Positions 63,780 to 64,000 of a DNA stretch of 64,000 bases are shown one piece after another. Source of the DNA: Spirodela intermedia (taxonomy: Eukaryota > Streptophyta > Magnoliopsida > Alismatales > Araceae); contig LR746268.1 in assembly GCA_902729315.2 (NCBI GenBank), forward strand, positions 1,977,501 through 2,041,500. Direction: 5' to 3'. The number at the start of each line of letters is the position of its first letter. The first letter of the stretch is position 1. Below the pieces are notes generated by a model. That model made no database searches and was not told the DNA's origin. It saw only the letters and a program-made list of their open reading frames with translations. Both the position numbers and the translations under genes were made by a program.

Positions 63780-64000
63780 AAGACTTGATTGCGCAAGGCT
63801 AGAAGAGAATGGATTTTGAAAATAGTCTCCAAGCCCATGTAAAAGCCATTTTCTAGTTTTCTTTGTTCTTTGGGCTGGGGCTCAAGCTATTTTCCGATCA
63901 GGTCTTAGAATTTCTTCATAGAAAATTAGATAATGCGGGGCATGAGGGACGCCCATTCATGCTTTAATGTGGCCTTGCGCAAATACTACACCTCTTGACA
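63780..64000. other. Right edge of the window, nothing recognised
   Basis: No ORF or repeat was recognised beyond the probable outer end of the copia element. Confidence 0.4.

Larger units (their letters stand above)
57680..63780 (-). mobile_element. Decayed Ty1-copia LTR retrotransposon
   Basis: Read on the - strand, fragments occur in copia order. Gag starts at about 62736 (MAFKSMSSS, then LVSQPLTGDKYTSW, SFIDGSI, SASIIFSISTKKLWNDLKEIF and CTCRGVKEL...EYLMSFLMGVK, to about 62100). The integrase C-terminal region is at 60693-60298 (YELLYQKL, FGYLAFASTLL, RTKFQSHVRPCV). Reverse transcriptase is near 59730-59610 (NAFLNGDLFEEVYIDIPF), with further RT pieces at about 59390-59170. RNase H lies at about 58900-58560. 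Frames are broken by many stops and shifts, so the element is dead. LTRs are very eroded; two matching anchor motifs near 58.53/63.76 kb and 58.11/63.30 kb suggest LTRs of about 0.8 kb, which sets the outer limits given here only loosely. Confidence 0.75.

Overview
The window is nuclear DNA from a flowering plant. It has multi-exon genes with GT-AG introns of about 0.1-3 kb, plant-only transcription factor families (class I TGA bZIP, HD-Zip I, PRE-type small HLH), a plant mTERF protein, Ty1-copia fossils, and a very high density of (GA)n/(CT)n microsatellites. Species cannot be settled from sequence alone. No organellar, bacterial or CRISPR features were seen.

Layout. (1) 1-11.6 kb: on the + strand, the last ten coding exons of an ATG14-type autophagy gene, whose 5' end lies off the window. 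The gene's final codons and 3' UTR are repeated downstream as a degenerate ~185-bp tandem array, followed by a ~128-bp minisatellite. (2) 12.4-20.6 kb: two - strand genes in tight head-to-tail order, a UBA2-type two-RRM protein (13992-15497) and, upstream of it, a complete 8-exon class I TGA bZIP gene (15954-18681; 368 aa). An as-1-like element lies upstream of the TGA gene. (3) 20.6-25.6 kb: AT-rich intergenic DNA. (4) 25.6-27.1 kb: an intronless mTERF gene on the - strand. (5) 27.1-33.6 kb: intergenic DNA, then a broken but still intron-containing copy of ribosomal protein gene eS7 (32129-33568, + strand). (6) 33.6-41.4 kb: intergenic DNA with long CT/GA tracts. (7) 41435-41950: a two-exon PRE/ILI-type HLH gene (+). 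(8) 42-55 kb: AT-rich repeat-laden DNA with a copia gag relic near 50 kb. (9) 55222-56751: a two-exon HD-Zip I gene (+) with upstream ORFs. (10) 57-64 kb: a heavily decayed Ty1-copia element on the - strand, with gag, integrase, reverse transcriptase and RNase H remnants in order.

The genes do not form a pathway or cluster. The most notable signals are: the satellite-like array built from the ATG14 3' end; the as-1-type double TGACG site upstream of a gene whose product should bind as-1; the absence from that protein of both redox-switch cysteines known from Arabidopsis TGA1; the multi-lesion eS7 pseudogene; and the long overlapping upstream ORF in the HD-Zip I leader. All exon boundaries were read by eye from reading frame, family similarity and splice dinucleotides; no transcript or database search was available.
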